A stretch of 41,087 nucleotides of DNA, from NCBI GenBank assembly GCA_029259935.1, contig JAJDEH010000264.1, positions 1 through 41,087 of the forward strand, read 5' to 3'. Shown piece by piece: positions 24,509-32,874 of this stretch. Position 1 is the stretch's first letter. Every line of letters begins with the position of its first letter. The notes below the pieces were generated by a model. It saw only the letters and a list, made by a program, of their open reading frames with translations. It was not told the DNA's origin and did not search any database. This DNA comes from Planctomycetota bacterium. GTDB taxonomy: Bacteria; Planctomycetota; Planctomycetia; Pirellulales; Pirellulaceae. The position numbers and the translations under genes were made by a program.

Positions 24509-25906
24509 GTGACTAAAAACCCAATGTCATTGAATCGTAGAAGTTTTCTTTACGGTGCGGGTATCGCCCTGGCTTTGCCAAAGTTTGAAACGTTTGCCGC
24601 GGAGAATCCAAGTCCAAACGATACACCGAAACGTTTCGTTAGCGTTTACCATCCTGATGGTGTCGGTCTGCCGCTCAAAGCAGATCCGGCCTGGAAGGAT
24701 TGGAGCTGGTTCCCTCGGGGCGGCGAGACAGATTTCGAATTGACCAAAGTGCTCGATGTGCTCGAGCCGTTGCGCGGCGAAATCACAATTTATTCAGGGC
24801 TGTCCCACCCGGCCGCAAGATCGGTTCATGGCCATTCCAATGCCGATCAATACTTGACCGGCGCGGCAACGGGAGGCCACGGGCTCTACAAGAATTCGAT
24901 TTCTGTTGATCAGGCCTACGCGGCGCACGCGGGAGAATTCACTCGCCATTCTTCCTTGGTGATGTCCACGAATGGCGGCATCGGTGGCCCGCGTGGCGCG
25001 CAAACTCAGTCTTTCAATCGTCAAGGACGGCCAATTCCAGCGATGAATAAACCCAAGCAGATCTTCGATTTGCTTTTCGTGACCAGTGGCAAGGATGCCG
25101 CCGCAAAACTGGCAAGAAGCAAAAGTGCCCTCGATCTGCTCATCGCCAACACGCGATCGTTGGGGCGGCAACTCTCCAAGCACGATCAACAGACTCTCCA
25201 GCAGTATCTTGACGCAGTCCGCGATACGGAAACTAAGTTGGCGAAAGCTCAAAAGTGGATTGATACACCGATTCCCAAGGTGGGTACCCGAAATTTGACG
25301 CTCGATGCGGATCCGAAAGAAGCTCGGCTCTATTTCCAAACCATGTATGAACTGATCTACCTAGCCTTCCTGAGCGATTCAACTCGCGTGGCGACGTTTC
25401 AGTTGGGTAGAGAAAATGGCGAAGGTCCCCACGACCTGTTATCAAGGGCGGTCGGTCTGGGTAATGCTCATGCCCTAACGCACGCCGTGAAGAAGCCGAA
25501 CGGTTGGAAAAACCTCGGTACCTATAATCGCTATCAAGCCGAAGAGTTCGGCCGTTTCGCGCAACGGCTAAAAGATACTCCAGAACCGACGGGCAAAGGG
25601 AACATGCTGGATAACACGTTTGCCATGCATGGTTCCGCTTCCAGCAGCTTCCACCTCTCGCGCAATTATCCGATTATTTCCGCCGGCGGTAAGAACCTCG
25701 GCTTCAACAATGGCCGGTACCTCAAGTTCGGCAAAGGAAATGAAGACAATCAAGCCGGCGCTGGAATCGTCAGCGATGCCGGCTGGAGAGGCAAAGTTCA
25801 AGCTGAAGAGCTTCCACTGGCGCAACTCTTTGTCACCATCTTACAAAGACTCGGCGTCGAGACCGAATCGTTCGCTGGAACCACCGGAACGCTGAGTAGG
25901 GTTTGA
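24509..25906 (+). CDS. Tat-exported DUF1552 protein
   Basis: A 465-aa protein with a twin-arginine signal (NRRSFLYGAGIALALPKF, residues about 8-25), followed by the DUF1552 domain: RFVSVYHPDGVGLP, SGLSHPAARSVHGHSNADQ and the C-terminal AQLFVTILQRLGVETESFAG. Tat export means it folds in the cytoplasm, perhaps with a metal cofactor. DUF1552 is distantly similar to DUF1501/alkaline-phosphatase-like proteins and always seems to pair with DUF1592 proteins like the one 15 bases upstream; the two probably form one functional unit. GTG 24509 is chosen since AGGAG (24492-24496) precedes it; ATG 24524 is the alternative. No terminator was seen downstream. Confidence 0.93.
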   Translation: MTKNPMSLNRRSFLYGAGIALALPKFETFAAENPSPNDTPKRFVSVYHPDGVGLPLKADPAWKDWSWFPRGGETDFELTKVLDVLEPLRGEITIYSGLSHPAARSVHGHSNADQYLTGAATGGHGLYKNSISVDQAYAAHAGEFTRHSSLVMSTNGGIGGPRGAQTQSFNRQGRPIPAMNKPKQIFDLLFVTSGKDAAAKLARSKSALDLLIANTRSLGRQLSKHDQQTLQQYLDAVRDTETKLAKAQKWIDTPIPKVGTRNLTLDADPKEARLYFQTMYELIYLAFLSDSTRVATFQLGRENGEGPHDLLSRAVGLGNAHALTHAVKKPNGWKNLGTYNRYQAEEFGRFAQRLKDTPEPTGKGNMLDNTFAMHGSASSSFHLSRNYPIISAGGKNLGFNNGRYLKFGKGNEDNQAGAGIVSDAGWRGKVQAEELPLAQLFVTILQRLGVETESFAGTTGTLSRV

Positions 25907-25978
25907 GTCGTTTGAGTTTTTGTTTTCAGGAAGAGATTCAAAGGCTCTCGCGCAGTCCGCCCAAGTCAACAAGTTGGC

Positions 25979-26092
25979 AAAACTCAACGAGCGGGTGCCA
26001 TTGAGCGCCGTCCGAAGTTTATTGTGTTGATTGTGTTGATTGTGGTGAAGGCGTCCCGCCTGCACTCTGCGGAAGCCGTATAGGATGTGTAG
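25979..26092. repeat. Dispersed ~100-bp repeat, right copy
   Basis: Shares with 21482-21583 the start aaaactcaacgagcggg, the attgtgttg stretch, the sequence gcgtcccgcctgcactct and the end agccgtataggatgtgta. The hairpin arm is slightly eroded here (aaggcgtcccgcctgc). Confidence 0.7.
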
Positions 26093-26723
26093 GTTGTTGC
26101 GCCGGAACACACACCCTACCTCACTACATTGCCGGAAAACTCCGGTCGATTCTAGTTCGTCCCCTGGGTGTCTTCATGGCTTTGCGTGGGTTCCTCCTTT
26201 CGCCGTTTAACACGGCGTTGCCGCCGAACAGCCGCCATTCGCCTCGGTTGTGTTGGTGGTAGCCAGCCCCTTCATTATTGGCCAGTCGCCAAAAGTTGTC
26301 CAGAACTCCATCTTGCCGAGCCGGGCTTTGAATTTCATGGACCATTCGTTGGTGGAAAGGTCTCGCTGAGTCGCGAAAAACGAAGACATGAGGGCACGCG
26401 AAAGTGCGACGCCTTGGGAAGTCGAAAAGGGCAGGGCAGGGGGTGAATGGTGGAATTTGGATTGCGGACGGATGCCGCTGCCAAGGTAAGAGTCACCGGG
26501 AAGCTACCACGTCCCACTCGCCGGATTCCCCGGATTTATGGAAATCGCCCCCCATCTGGAAATTCGACGCTTCTTGAGCTGGCGTTCCGATTTGGTGAAA
26601 CGGTCGGGTGCCCCATTGCGCCAAGCAGTGCTTGGAAAAGGAGAATGCGGGGCAAGGAAACAACTTTGAAGCCTTTCGTAGGAACCTTGCGGCTCGAAAG
26701 CCCGCCCGGTAGCACCTGACCAG

Positions 26724-26855
26724 CGGCCGGTCGTCATATTGTTGGAGCCCATCTATGAGCAGGACTTTTTGGACTGTTCGAATGGTTTCCGACCCGGGCG
26801 ATCGGCGCACCAAGCGTCGGAAGGCTTCCGGAACCAGATGATGCACTGTCGGGGC
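26724..26855 (+). pseudogene. Group II intron reverse transcriptase/maturase fragment
   Basis: In frame, the stretch reads LLEPIYEQDFLDCSNGFRPG followed by RSAHQASEG and ends near MHCRGGF. The sequence 'EPIYExxFxxxSYGFRPGRSAHQA' is a well-known block of the LtrA-type reverse transcriptases of bacterial group II introns. Only about 44 residues survive: no YADD motif, no maturase or endonuclease domain. A GTGCGAC at 26404-26410 resembles the GUGYG 5' end of group II introns, but I could not find domain V, so intron boundaries are not claimed. Confidence 0.75.
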
Positions 26856-27071
26856 GGCTTTCTGCAGATGCGCGATCACGACACGATCCTGTCCATGATT
26901 CTCCGCTCGGACTGCACCGCGCGATACATGACCAGCCCGTGATCTGTCGCAATTTCCAAACGGGGGGATGCGAGTTCCACAAAGTCGTGGAACAAGCGGA
27001 GATTCTGAAGCCGAGCAACAAACGACCGTTTGTTGATCGAGGCTTTTGAGCTCTACGCTACGGACGTTGCG

Positions 27072-28313
27072 TCATTGGCCGTCATGCGACGGCAAGGTTC
27101 GACCATTCCCGGCGGTGGATGAATCGTCCGTCTCTTCCACTGGATCGAGGCCTTCGCCGTACTCCTTCCATGTCTGCTCGTCGACGACGCGCACGACTTC
27201 GTCGGCGCACTGAGGTAAGCGAAAAGAGTCGAAGAACTTGGCCGTCGCGAGTTTGCCCGCGCTGCCTTTCTTGTAATTGGCGGTGAACTGGAAAACGCAT
27301 CTCTCCACGACGAAGGCGCGAAATTCCTTGATTCCCGTGAATTTGGGTTGAACGTCCGTGATCGTCACTCCTCGGCCTTTGTATCCACACAGCAGCAGGT
27401 GGTCCTCTTCCACGTGCTGATCAGTGACGTTGTCTAAGCGGTCCTGAATAGCACCATCAAGAATCTGGTCGATGAAGTGTCCGAAAGGTACGATCCTGTT
27501 TGGCGCAACGCTGAATGCCGAAACCCGTAAGGCCACGTCATGTTCCAGGTTGTCGTCAAATTCATAATAGATCAACTCGTCCTCTTTCCGGATCGTCAGC
27601 TTATCGGCATTAGGAAAGGACACTCGACAGCCGCCCGCAATCTTGGCGCAATGCCAACCCTTGGGGTTACCGGCGAATCGCGCCACGTCTTTGTTTGCCG
27701 CTTCCTGCGTCAGCGAATTGATCATCGCACGGACGGCCATTTCGTCGAAATAACCGCGGTCTAGGTCCGCGTCGAGGAAAACCGGCCGCTGGTTGCCTTG
27801 AAAATATCCCGAAACGTGTATCGTTTGCTGGTACGACTTGATCACGAACTTCGCCGGTTGCTCCTTCACAGTCAGTTCGACTGGCGATTCGTCAATCGGT
27901 TGTTCTGGTTCGCCGCCGACCATCCTGGCCGCACGCTCACGCGTCTGGTCCAGTGTGCTGTTGAAGTGCAACCCTTGATCTGGCGAGGTTACCAGCGAAA
28001 AGTAGCTCAGTCCGTCCGGGTCGCTGTACTCGATCCGCCGCAAGTCCGTCAAGCGATTCTTGGAGTAGGACTTAGGCACGAGAACGGTGGGGAGTTCGAG
28101 ATCTGTCATGTTGCTCGTAGCAGCGATAATCTCATCCGTGTCGTCCGTTTTCTCCAAGGATTGCAGGCCAAGAAAGAAAATCACTCCCGGACCACCGCAA
28201 CAGACAAGCAACACCATCCCGAGACAGCCCATCACCGAGAAGATGATCCAAGTAGTGGTGGAGCGCTTGTTGTTTACGGCTGACTGAGTTGGTTGCGGCG
28301 GAAGGGTAGACAT
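27072..28313 (-). CDS. Membrane-anchored protein of unknown function
   Basis: A 413-aa protein with a short cytoplasmic Pro/Gln-rich N-terminus, one membrane helix (about residues 21-52; TWIIFSVMGCLGMVLLVCCG with Gly/Cys richness) and a large exported region. The exported part is mixed alpha/beta with no motif I recognise; FAGNPKGWHCAKIAGGCRVSF and a Cys pair near HLLLCGYKGRG stand out. The N-terminal layout (Pro-rich tail, helix, extracellular domain) is frequent in planctomycetes. The ATG at 28313 is the first in the frame. Neighbours are degraded sequence on both sides, so it is probably a single-gene unit. On the minus strand a nine-bp inverted repeat (27016-27035) lies 36 bases after its stop. 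Confidence 0.7.
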   Translation of the reverse strand: MSTLPPQPTQSAVNNKRSTTTWIIFSVMGCLGMVLLVCCGGPGVIFFLGLQSLEKTDDTDEIIAATSNMTDLELPTVLVPKSYSKNRLTDLRRIEYSDPDGLSYFSLVTSPDQGLHFNSTLDQTRERAARMVGGEPEQPIDESPVELTVKEQPAKFVIKSYQQTIHVSGYFQGNQRPVFLDADLDRGYFDEMAVRAMINSLTQEAANKDVARFAGNPKGWHCAKIAGGCRVSFPNADKLTIRKEDELIYYEFDDNLEHDVALRVSAFSVAPNRIVPFGHFIDQILDGAIQDRLDNVTDQHVEEDHLLLCGYKGRGVTITDVQPKFTGIKEFRAFVVERCVFQFTANYKKGSAGKLATAKFFDSFRLPQCADEVVRVVDEQTWKEYGEGLDPVEETDDSSTAGNGRTLPSHDGQ

Positions 28314-28721
28314 GGAAAACTCCGGTTCGAGTATCGCATGGTTTTCACGTAGCGTAACTTAGTTAGGGCACGCGGTATTCTACCTCTTTTCTGAGTTGCC
28401 GCAGCAAACGTCTGTATTTCGGTTCTCTGATCGGCCATCCGAGACCATCCACCGCAGATGGCGACTTCGAGTCCCGAGAACTCGCCGGACAGGGGTTTGT
28501 GACGAGCCCTGGCAATCGAACGTATTATGCGACAGCTGAAAGATTAGTCGCAGAGCCGCAGCGGATGTCACTCTAGCGGCAACTCGTCCTTGAGTCCGAG
28601 TGAATCTTCTTGGCCAAAGCATCGATCCCTTCATCGCACGTGTCGTAGATCGTCCACAGGTCATCGAGCCGGACAATCGTGAGTTCCGCCCTCAAGTCGC
28701 CTGCTGCATCTTTGGCTCACC
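28314..28721. other. Intergenic region without intact gene
   Basis: About 400 bases between the membrane protein gene and the WD40 scrap. On the minus strand the stretch 28700-28573 reads as a plausible protein tail (RAELTIVRLDDLWTIYDTCD...) but has no start and is in a different frame from the WD40 scrap, so it is at best another gene remnant. Nothing else is supported. Confidence 0.45.
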
Positions 28722-28870
28722 CTATTTGCCTGTCGCCCAAACTTTGATGACTTGGTTTTGAAAACCGGCTGCGATCAGGCTGCCGTCCGGGCTGAACGCC
28801 ACACTCTCGACATACCCACTCTCGCCGCCGAGAGTGTGGACGGACTTGCCGTTACACTCGTCGAACTGCC
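28722..28870 (-). pseudogene. C-terminal fragment of a WD40-repeat protein
   Basis: The last ~40 codons read SVHTLGGESGYVESVAFSPD followed by GSLIAAGFQNQVIKVW, one complete WD40 repeat, ending at a TAG/TAA-type stop at 28722. Real WD40 proteins have about seven repeats, and nothing similar lies upstream in the frame (beyond about 28870 the translation is not WD40-like). The upstream part was probably lost by deletion or replaced by the aldolase region. Confidence 0.65.
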
Positions 28871-28964
28871 CCGCTTTGCGGGAATGACCGGCGCGTACCA
28901 CTCCAAACCGGGCCACTTGAAAGTGGCGGCAGGCTATTGTTGCTACGACTTGAAAAAGAATCAC

Positions 28965-29762
28965 TCAATATCGAGCGACGTCTTTGGCCGCTTCTTCCGG
29001 AGCCAGTTGGGCGATCGTTTCTTGAGCCGATTGCGTCATGAATTTCAGTTCGCTGCCGATGGCCATGAACCGCATGCCTTGTTCGACGCGTTGAATCGCG
29101 GCTGGGGCGTCCATGGCGTGCAGTCCGGTCGCCGTGCCCACCTTCTTGCCAGCCGTGATCACGCGTTGGATCATCGCTTCGTGTTCTTCGGGCGTGGGGA
29201 ATGTGCCGTCGGGTGCCCGCATTTGAAATCGCAAATCGTTCGGTCCGATAAAGATCGCGTCGACGCCGGGCAGACTGTAAATTTCTTCGGCGTTGTCCAC
29301 TCCTTGCGGGCTCTCGGTCATCAGCACGACCACAATTTCATCGTTGGCTTTTTCAAAGTACTCGCCGGCGGTTGCTCCGAAGTTCATCGAGTGCATGCCG
29401 CCGCCGATGCTGCGATTGCCGACCGGCGGATATTTGGCGGCGGCGATGGCAATTTTCGCTTGTTCCACGGTATCGACCATCGGGACGACGATTCCCCACG
29501 CTCCCGCGTCCAAGGCCCGCTTGATGTAGTGGTGCGTTCCTTCCGGAACTCGCGCCAGCGGAACACAGCCGGCGTCCGAAACGGCTCCAAATATCTTCGT
29601 TGCTTGCGACCAGTCGATGGCCGAATGCTCCATGTCCAGCGTCAGCCAGTCGAATCCCAAACGGGCAATGACGCGGGTGGCGTACAGATCGCCCAAGGAC
29701 AGCCATGTGCCAAACGTAGGCTGGCCGTTGCGAAGTTTCTCTTTGATGATGTTCGTTCTCAT
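28965..29762 (-). CDS. HpcH/HpaI-type class II aldolase
   Basis: A 265-aa enzyme of the HpcH/HpaI aldolase/citrate lyase beta family. Key features: GTWLSLGD near the start, DMEHSAIDW with the catalytic His, ARVPEGTHHYIKRALDAGAW with the substrate-binding Arg, VVLMTESPQGVDN with a metal-binding Glu, and IGPNDL with the metal-binding Asp. Relatives such as 4-hydroxy-2-oxoheptanedioate aldolase or 2-dehydro-3-deoxyglucarate aldolase split a 4-hydroxy-2-oxo acid into pyruvate and an aldehyde. The exact substrate cannot be decided. ATG 29762 is preferred because GGAG precedes it by eight bases on the minus strand; the frame extends 13 codons further to a TTG-type start. It stands alone, divergent from the methyltransferase gene at 30090. 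Confidence 0.92.
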   Translation of the reverse strand: MRTNIIKEKLRNGQPTFGTWLSLGDLYATRVIARLGFDWLTLDMEHSAIDWSQATKIFGAVSDAGCVPLARVPEGTHHYIKRALDAGAWGIVVPMVDTVEQAKIAIAAAKYPPVGNRSIGGGMHSMNFGATAGEYFEKANDEIVVVLMTESPQGVDNAEEIYSLPGVDAIFIGPNDLRFQMRAPDGTFPTPEEHEAMIQRVITAGKKVGTATGLHAMDAPAAIQRVEQGMRFMAIGSELKFMTQSAQETIAQLAPEEAAKDVARY

Positions 29763-30089
29763 GTCCGTTTCTCCGGCTGGGTTGTTTTCAATGGCCCCCA
29801 CAAATCCGCAACGTTGGCGGAAGGGCAGGGGGGCCTCGCCAGCGCTGCGGGTCGGTGGGGTGTAATCGTCGTAATCGATTTCTTCCCGCCAATGGGAGGC
29901 CTCATCATGAGGATTGGTATCCGAGAAATCAACCCACGGGGCGTGGAGGCCAGTTTTGGTTCAGAATGCGTTATAATGGATCTCAACGTGCGGGCCGGCG
30001 CGTTGCAGTCCCACGAGAAGACGAGCAGGGCAGGGGAGTGGCAAGAAGCTCCCGCCCCAACGGCCTTCGCAAACACGAGGCGCAGGATT
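29763..30089. other. Divergent intergenic region with -10-like TATAAT
   Basis: A 327-base gap between the aldolase (minus) and the methyltransferase (plus). It has a perfect TATAAT at 29972-29977 on the plus strand, without a good -35 at the usual distance, and two GGGCAGGG octamers (29823, 30028). The methyltransferase frame is open all the way upstream through this gap, but the predicted residues are not protein-like. Confidence 0.4.
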
Positions 30090-31316
30090 ATGAAATCGAT
30101 CAAGATCGCGACCGCATGTTGCCTAGCTCTCACGTTGCTGGCCGGTCAGGGCCAATCATGGGCACAGAGCAAGCAGGCGCTTAAGCAAGCCCGCAAAAAG
30201 ATGGTGGATCAGTTTATCGTCGGTGGCGGAATCAAAAACAAGCGGGTGATTGAGTCGATGTCGACGACGCCTCGTCACGAATTCGTGCGGGCCTATTTGC
30301 AAAATAAAGCCTATTTCGACATGGCGCTGGCGATCGGCGACAAGCAGACGATATCGTCGCCGTTTATCGTCGGCTATATGACCGAAGCGATTGACCCGCA
30401 GCCCAATGATAAAGTTTTGGAAATCGGAACCGGCAGCGGATACCAAGCGGCCGTGCTAAGCCCGCTGGCGGCCGAAGTGTACACCATCGAAATCGTCAAG
30501 CCACTCGGGCTTCGAGCGCAGCGCGCGCTGAAACGGCTGAAGTACGATAACGTGCACGTCAAAGTTGGCGATGGCTTTAAGGGCTGGCCCGAACATGCTC
30601 CCTTCGACAAGATCATCGTCACCTGTTCACCGGAAAAAGTACCCGAGCCGCTGGTCGAGCAACTTGCGGAAGGCGGGCTGATCGTGATTCCGGTCGGCGA
30701 GCGTTATCAGCAGACGCTGTACCTGATGCGCAAGATCGACGGGAAACTGGAACGCTTGGCGCTGCGGCCTACCTTGTTCGTCCCGATGACGGGTGCCGCG
30801 GAAGATCGGCGGCGAGTGCTGCCCGATCCGCTCAATCCGGTGGCGGTCAACGGGCGATTTGAAGAACCGCTGGGCGAGGACGAGTTTATTCGTGGTTGGT
30901 ACTATCAGCGTCAGTTCGAATGGGAAACGAGCAAGATCGCGCCGGAAGGCGAACACTTCATCACGTTTCGCAACGAAGACGAAGGACGCGAGGCCCATGC
31001 AATTCAGGGGTTTCCAATCGACGGACGGAAGATTTCGAGACTGCGCCTGTCGGCCTTTGTGAAGTTCAGCAAGATCCGCGCGGGACGCGACCCGGCGGAT
31101 CTGCCGGCAATTGCCATCTCGTTTTACGACGGCGACCGGAAAGACCTGGGGTATGTCATGGTGGGGCCGTTCCGTGGCGAGCAGGATTGGCACGATGTCG
31201 CCAAGACCGTTCGCGTTCCGCCCAAGGCACGTGAGGGGATCTTACGGATTGGCCTGTTTGGAGCCACGGGTGAGGTGTCCTTTGATCACGTCAAAATGAC
31301 GCCAGTGGACGACTAA
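30090..31316 (+). CDS. Exported protein-L-isoaspartate O-methyltransferase with C-terminal extra domain
   Basis: A 408-aa protein. A signal peptide (about 1-25, cleavage after SWAQ) is followed by a PCMT domain: DKQTISSPFIVGYMTEA, the SAM-binding VLEIGTGSGYQAAVL (from residue 109), and EGGLIVIPVG. PCMT methylates L-isoaspartyl residues of damaged proteins to start their repair. After about residue 240 a second, beta-sandwich-like domain (about 265-405) follows, similar in pattern to carbohydrate-binding modules (FVKFSKI..; DHVKMTPVD). The ATG 30090 has AGGA six bases upstream. E. coli Pcm is about 208 aa and cytoplasmic, so this version is longer and apparently periplasmic. Its frame stays open far upstream, but those residues lie antisense to the aldolase gene and are not counted. 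Confidence 0.85.
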   Translation: MKSIKIATACCLALTLLAGQGQSWAQSKQALKQARKKMVDQFIVGGGIKNKRVIESMSTTPRHEFVRAYLQNKAYFDMALAIGDKQTISSPFIVGYMTEAIDPQPNDKVLEIGTGSGYQAAVLSPLAAEVYTIEIVKPLGLRAQRALKRLKYDNVHVKVGDGFKGWPEHAPFDKIIVTCSPEKVPEPLVEQLAEGGLIVIPVGERYQQTLYLMRKIDGKLERLALRPTLFVPMTGAAEDRRRVLPDPLNPVAVNGRFEEPLGEDEFIRGWYYQRQFEWETSKIAPEGEHFITFRNEDEGREAHAIQGFPIDGRKISRLRLSAFVKFSKIRAGRDPADLPAIAISFYDGDRKDLGYVMVGPFRGEQDWHDVAKTVRVPPKAREGILRIGLFGATGEVSFDHVKMTPVDD

Positions 31317-31492
31317 TTCCGTTGAAGGAAAGATGTTCCACAGAGAAAGGAGGATGGAGTCACAGTGTTCCCCAGTGAATGGAATCGCAGTTCGACTGAC
31401 CCAACCAACGACCCCCCATTTGGGTTGATCGACTGTTTTTTCTCCCCTCATTCTGCCTAGTCTTTGCAACCGTAAAATTCTACCTCAGCTTG

Positions 31493-31520
31493 TTGAATTG
31501 CGTGCTATCGTTGTTATGCT
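31493..31520 (+). promoter_or_regulatory. Candidate promoter of the TIGR03000 gene
   Basis: TTGAAT (31493-31498), 16 bases and TATGCT (31515-31520) fit a -35/-10 pair. Transcription would begin near 31527, about 55 bases before the proposed TTG start at 31582, which supports that start over codons inside the promoter. The 31317-31492 stretch upstream shows nothing else. Confidence 0.45.
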
Positions 31521-31581
31521 AGTGCTTTACCGAAAACTTTACCTATTTTGTAAAAATCTGTTCACGCAAGGGGGACAAGCT

Positions 31582-32661
31582 TTGACGATTTTATCTTTCA
31601 GGAAAGCAATTACATTTGGTGCCATTTTTTCGTTTGCCGTTTTTGCTCTGGCTACGAGTGAAACTCAGGCGGGTTGGTGGCATAGCAGCGGTTCGAGCGG
31701 CGGATCCTACGGTAGCTATGGCTCGAGTGGTGGTTCCTACGGCAGCTACGGTTCAAGTGGCGGGTCTTACGGAAGTCGCGGCGGCCCAATCCGACGATTG
31801 ATCTCGCGCATTCACCACCGACATTCCAGTGGTGGTTCTTACGGCAGCTATGGCAGCCACGGCTCGAGCGGTGGTAGCTATGGCAGTTACGGATCCAGCG
31901 GTGGTTCGTATGGCAGTTATGGTTCGAGTGGTGGTTCGTATAGCTATGGCAGTTACGGTTCCAGTGGTGGATCGTATGGTAGCCATGGCTCAAGCGGTGG
32001 TGGCGTGATCTACAGCCAGGAAGCCCACACTCCCACCTACGATCAGCCTTTGGAAGGCGGTTCGGACCCTGACGCCGATCCAGCGGATCTTCCGGGTGCC
32101 GGCGCAGGCGATACGATTCCCGAACCGACCGACGCCAATCTGTTGCGCCGACGACGAAGTGCCGTGTTGACCGTCAACGTTCCCGCCGGAGCGAAGGTTT
32201 ATGTTAACGGGCATCTGACCAAGAGTACCGGTTCAAGGCGTAGCTACGTTTCTAATAACTTGACGCCTGGTAGCGATTACACCTACCGCGTCCGCGCGGA
32301 AGTCATGCGGGATGGCCAAAAGTTTGAGGAAACCAAGAATGTCGAATTGCGAGTCGGACAGTCGCGTCTGGTCGCTTTCGATTTGAAGCCGCAAGTGCCG
32401 ATGACGACACTGACCTTGAACGTTCCCGAAAACGCCAAAGTGAAACTCGCCGGAGCCAACACCAAGGCGACCGGCAAGGTTCGCGTTTTCAAGACGACGA
32501 AGCTGGCCAAGGACGCAAGCTGGTCGGATTACAAAGTCGTGGTCACGTTGGACCGTGAAGGCCGTTCGGTCACTAAAGAGAAAGTGATCACGCTCAGTTC
32601 GGGTGAAAAGCAAGAACTGACATTCGCCTTCGATGACGACAAAGTAGCAGCGGCCGAATAG
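31582..32661 (+). CDS. TIGR03000 surface protein with Gly/Ser/Tyr repeats
   Basis: A 359-aa exported protein. A signal peptide (about 1-31, ending TSETQA) is followed by a low-complexity region (about 32-147) built from repeats of GSSGGSYGSY, split by one basic RRLISRIHHRH segment. Then an acidic linker and two copies of the TIGR03000 domain: VLTVNVPAGAKVYVNGHLTK (about 193) and LTLNVPENAKVKLAGANTKA (about 275). TIGR03000 is a small beta domain seen mainly in planctomycetes, with unknown function. The Gly/Ser/Tyr region could be adhesive or disordered. TTG 31582 is chosen because AGGGGGA (31569-31574) precedes it and the signal peptide begins at once. A strong terminator follows, so it is probably a single gene. 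Confidence 0.88.
   Translation: MTILSFRKAITFGAIFSFAVFALATSETQAGWWHSSGSSGGSYGSYGSSGGSYGSYGSSGGSYGSRGGPIRRLISRIHHRHSSGGSYGSYGSHGSSGGSYGSYGSSGGSYGSYGSSGGSYSYGSYGSSGGSYGSHGSSGGGVIYSQEAHTPTYDQPLEGGSDPDADPADLPGAGAGDTIPEPTDANLLRRRRSAVLTVNVPAGAKVYVNGHLTKSTGSRRSYVSNNLTPGSDYTYRVRAEVMRDGQKFEETKNVELRVGQSRLVAFDLKPQVPMTTLTLNVPENAKVKLAGANTKATGKVRVFKTTKLAKDASWSDYKVVVTLDREGRSVTKEKVITLSSGEKQELTFAFDDDKVAAAE
31690..32000 (+). repeat. Internal Gly/Ser/Tyr-coding repeat region
   Basis: Degenerate 27-33 bp units (ggttcctacggcagctacgg and variants) encode GSSGGSYGSY-type repeats inside the TIGR03000 gene. Synonymous variation is high, so the repeat is old or selected at protein level. Confidence 0.8.
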
Positions 32662-32720
32662 TGGCGGCACCCAACGAGGGTGATTGCTACTAAGATTGTT
32701 ACGAAACTAAAAAGCACTAG

Positions 32721-32759
32721 AACCCCTGCACGAGTCAAACTCGTTGCAGGGGTTTTTCC
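32721..32759 (+). terminator. Rho-independent terminator after the TIGR03000 gene
   Basis: AACCCCTGCACGAG (32721-32734), loop TCAAA, and CTCGTTGCAGGGGTT (32740-32754, one bulged T) form a 14-pair stem followed by TTT. It lies about 60 bases after the stop codon. Confidence 0.9.
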
Positions 32760-32874
32760 TTTGGAGTTTACCTGGTCGTTATTGTCGGAATACCTTGCGC
32801 ACTTTGGGGCACATGCCCGATATGACTCGTAGGACAAGCGTCTTGCTCGTTGCTTCAGGCTTTTGGTTCACGCT

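Larger units (their letters stand above)
25907..27071. other. Long non-coding/degenerate region
   Basis: This 1165-base stretch has no intact gene. It contains the right copy of the dispersed ~100-bp repeat (25979-26092), a scrap of a group II intron reverse transcriptase (about 26724-26855), two overlapping GGGCAGGG octamers (26429, 26434), and a perfect nine-bp inverted repeat CAACAAACG / CGTTTGTTG (27016-27035). The rest gives short frames on both strands without recognisable sequence. It looks like an insertion site that has decayed. Confidence 0.6.

Noticed and set aside
26159..26723. Short frames on both strands before the reverse transcriptase scrap
   Set aside because: No motif, no ribosome site and low-complexity composition; probably decayed sequence.
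28752..30089. Long plus-strand open frame continuous with the exported methyltransferase
   Set aside because: It lies antisense to the aldolase gene with clear active-site motifs, its translation is His/Arg-rich and not protein-like, and the methyltransferase has its own signal peptide and ribosome site at 30090.
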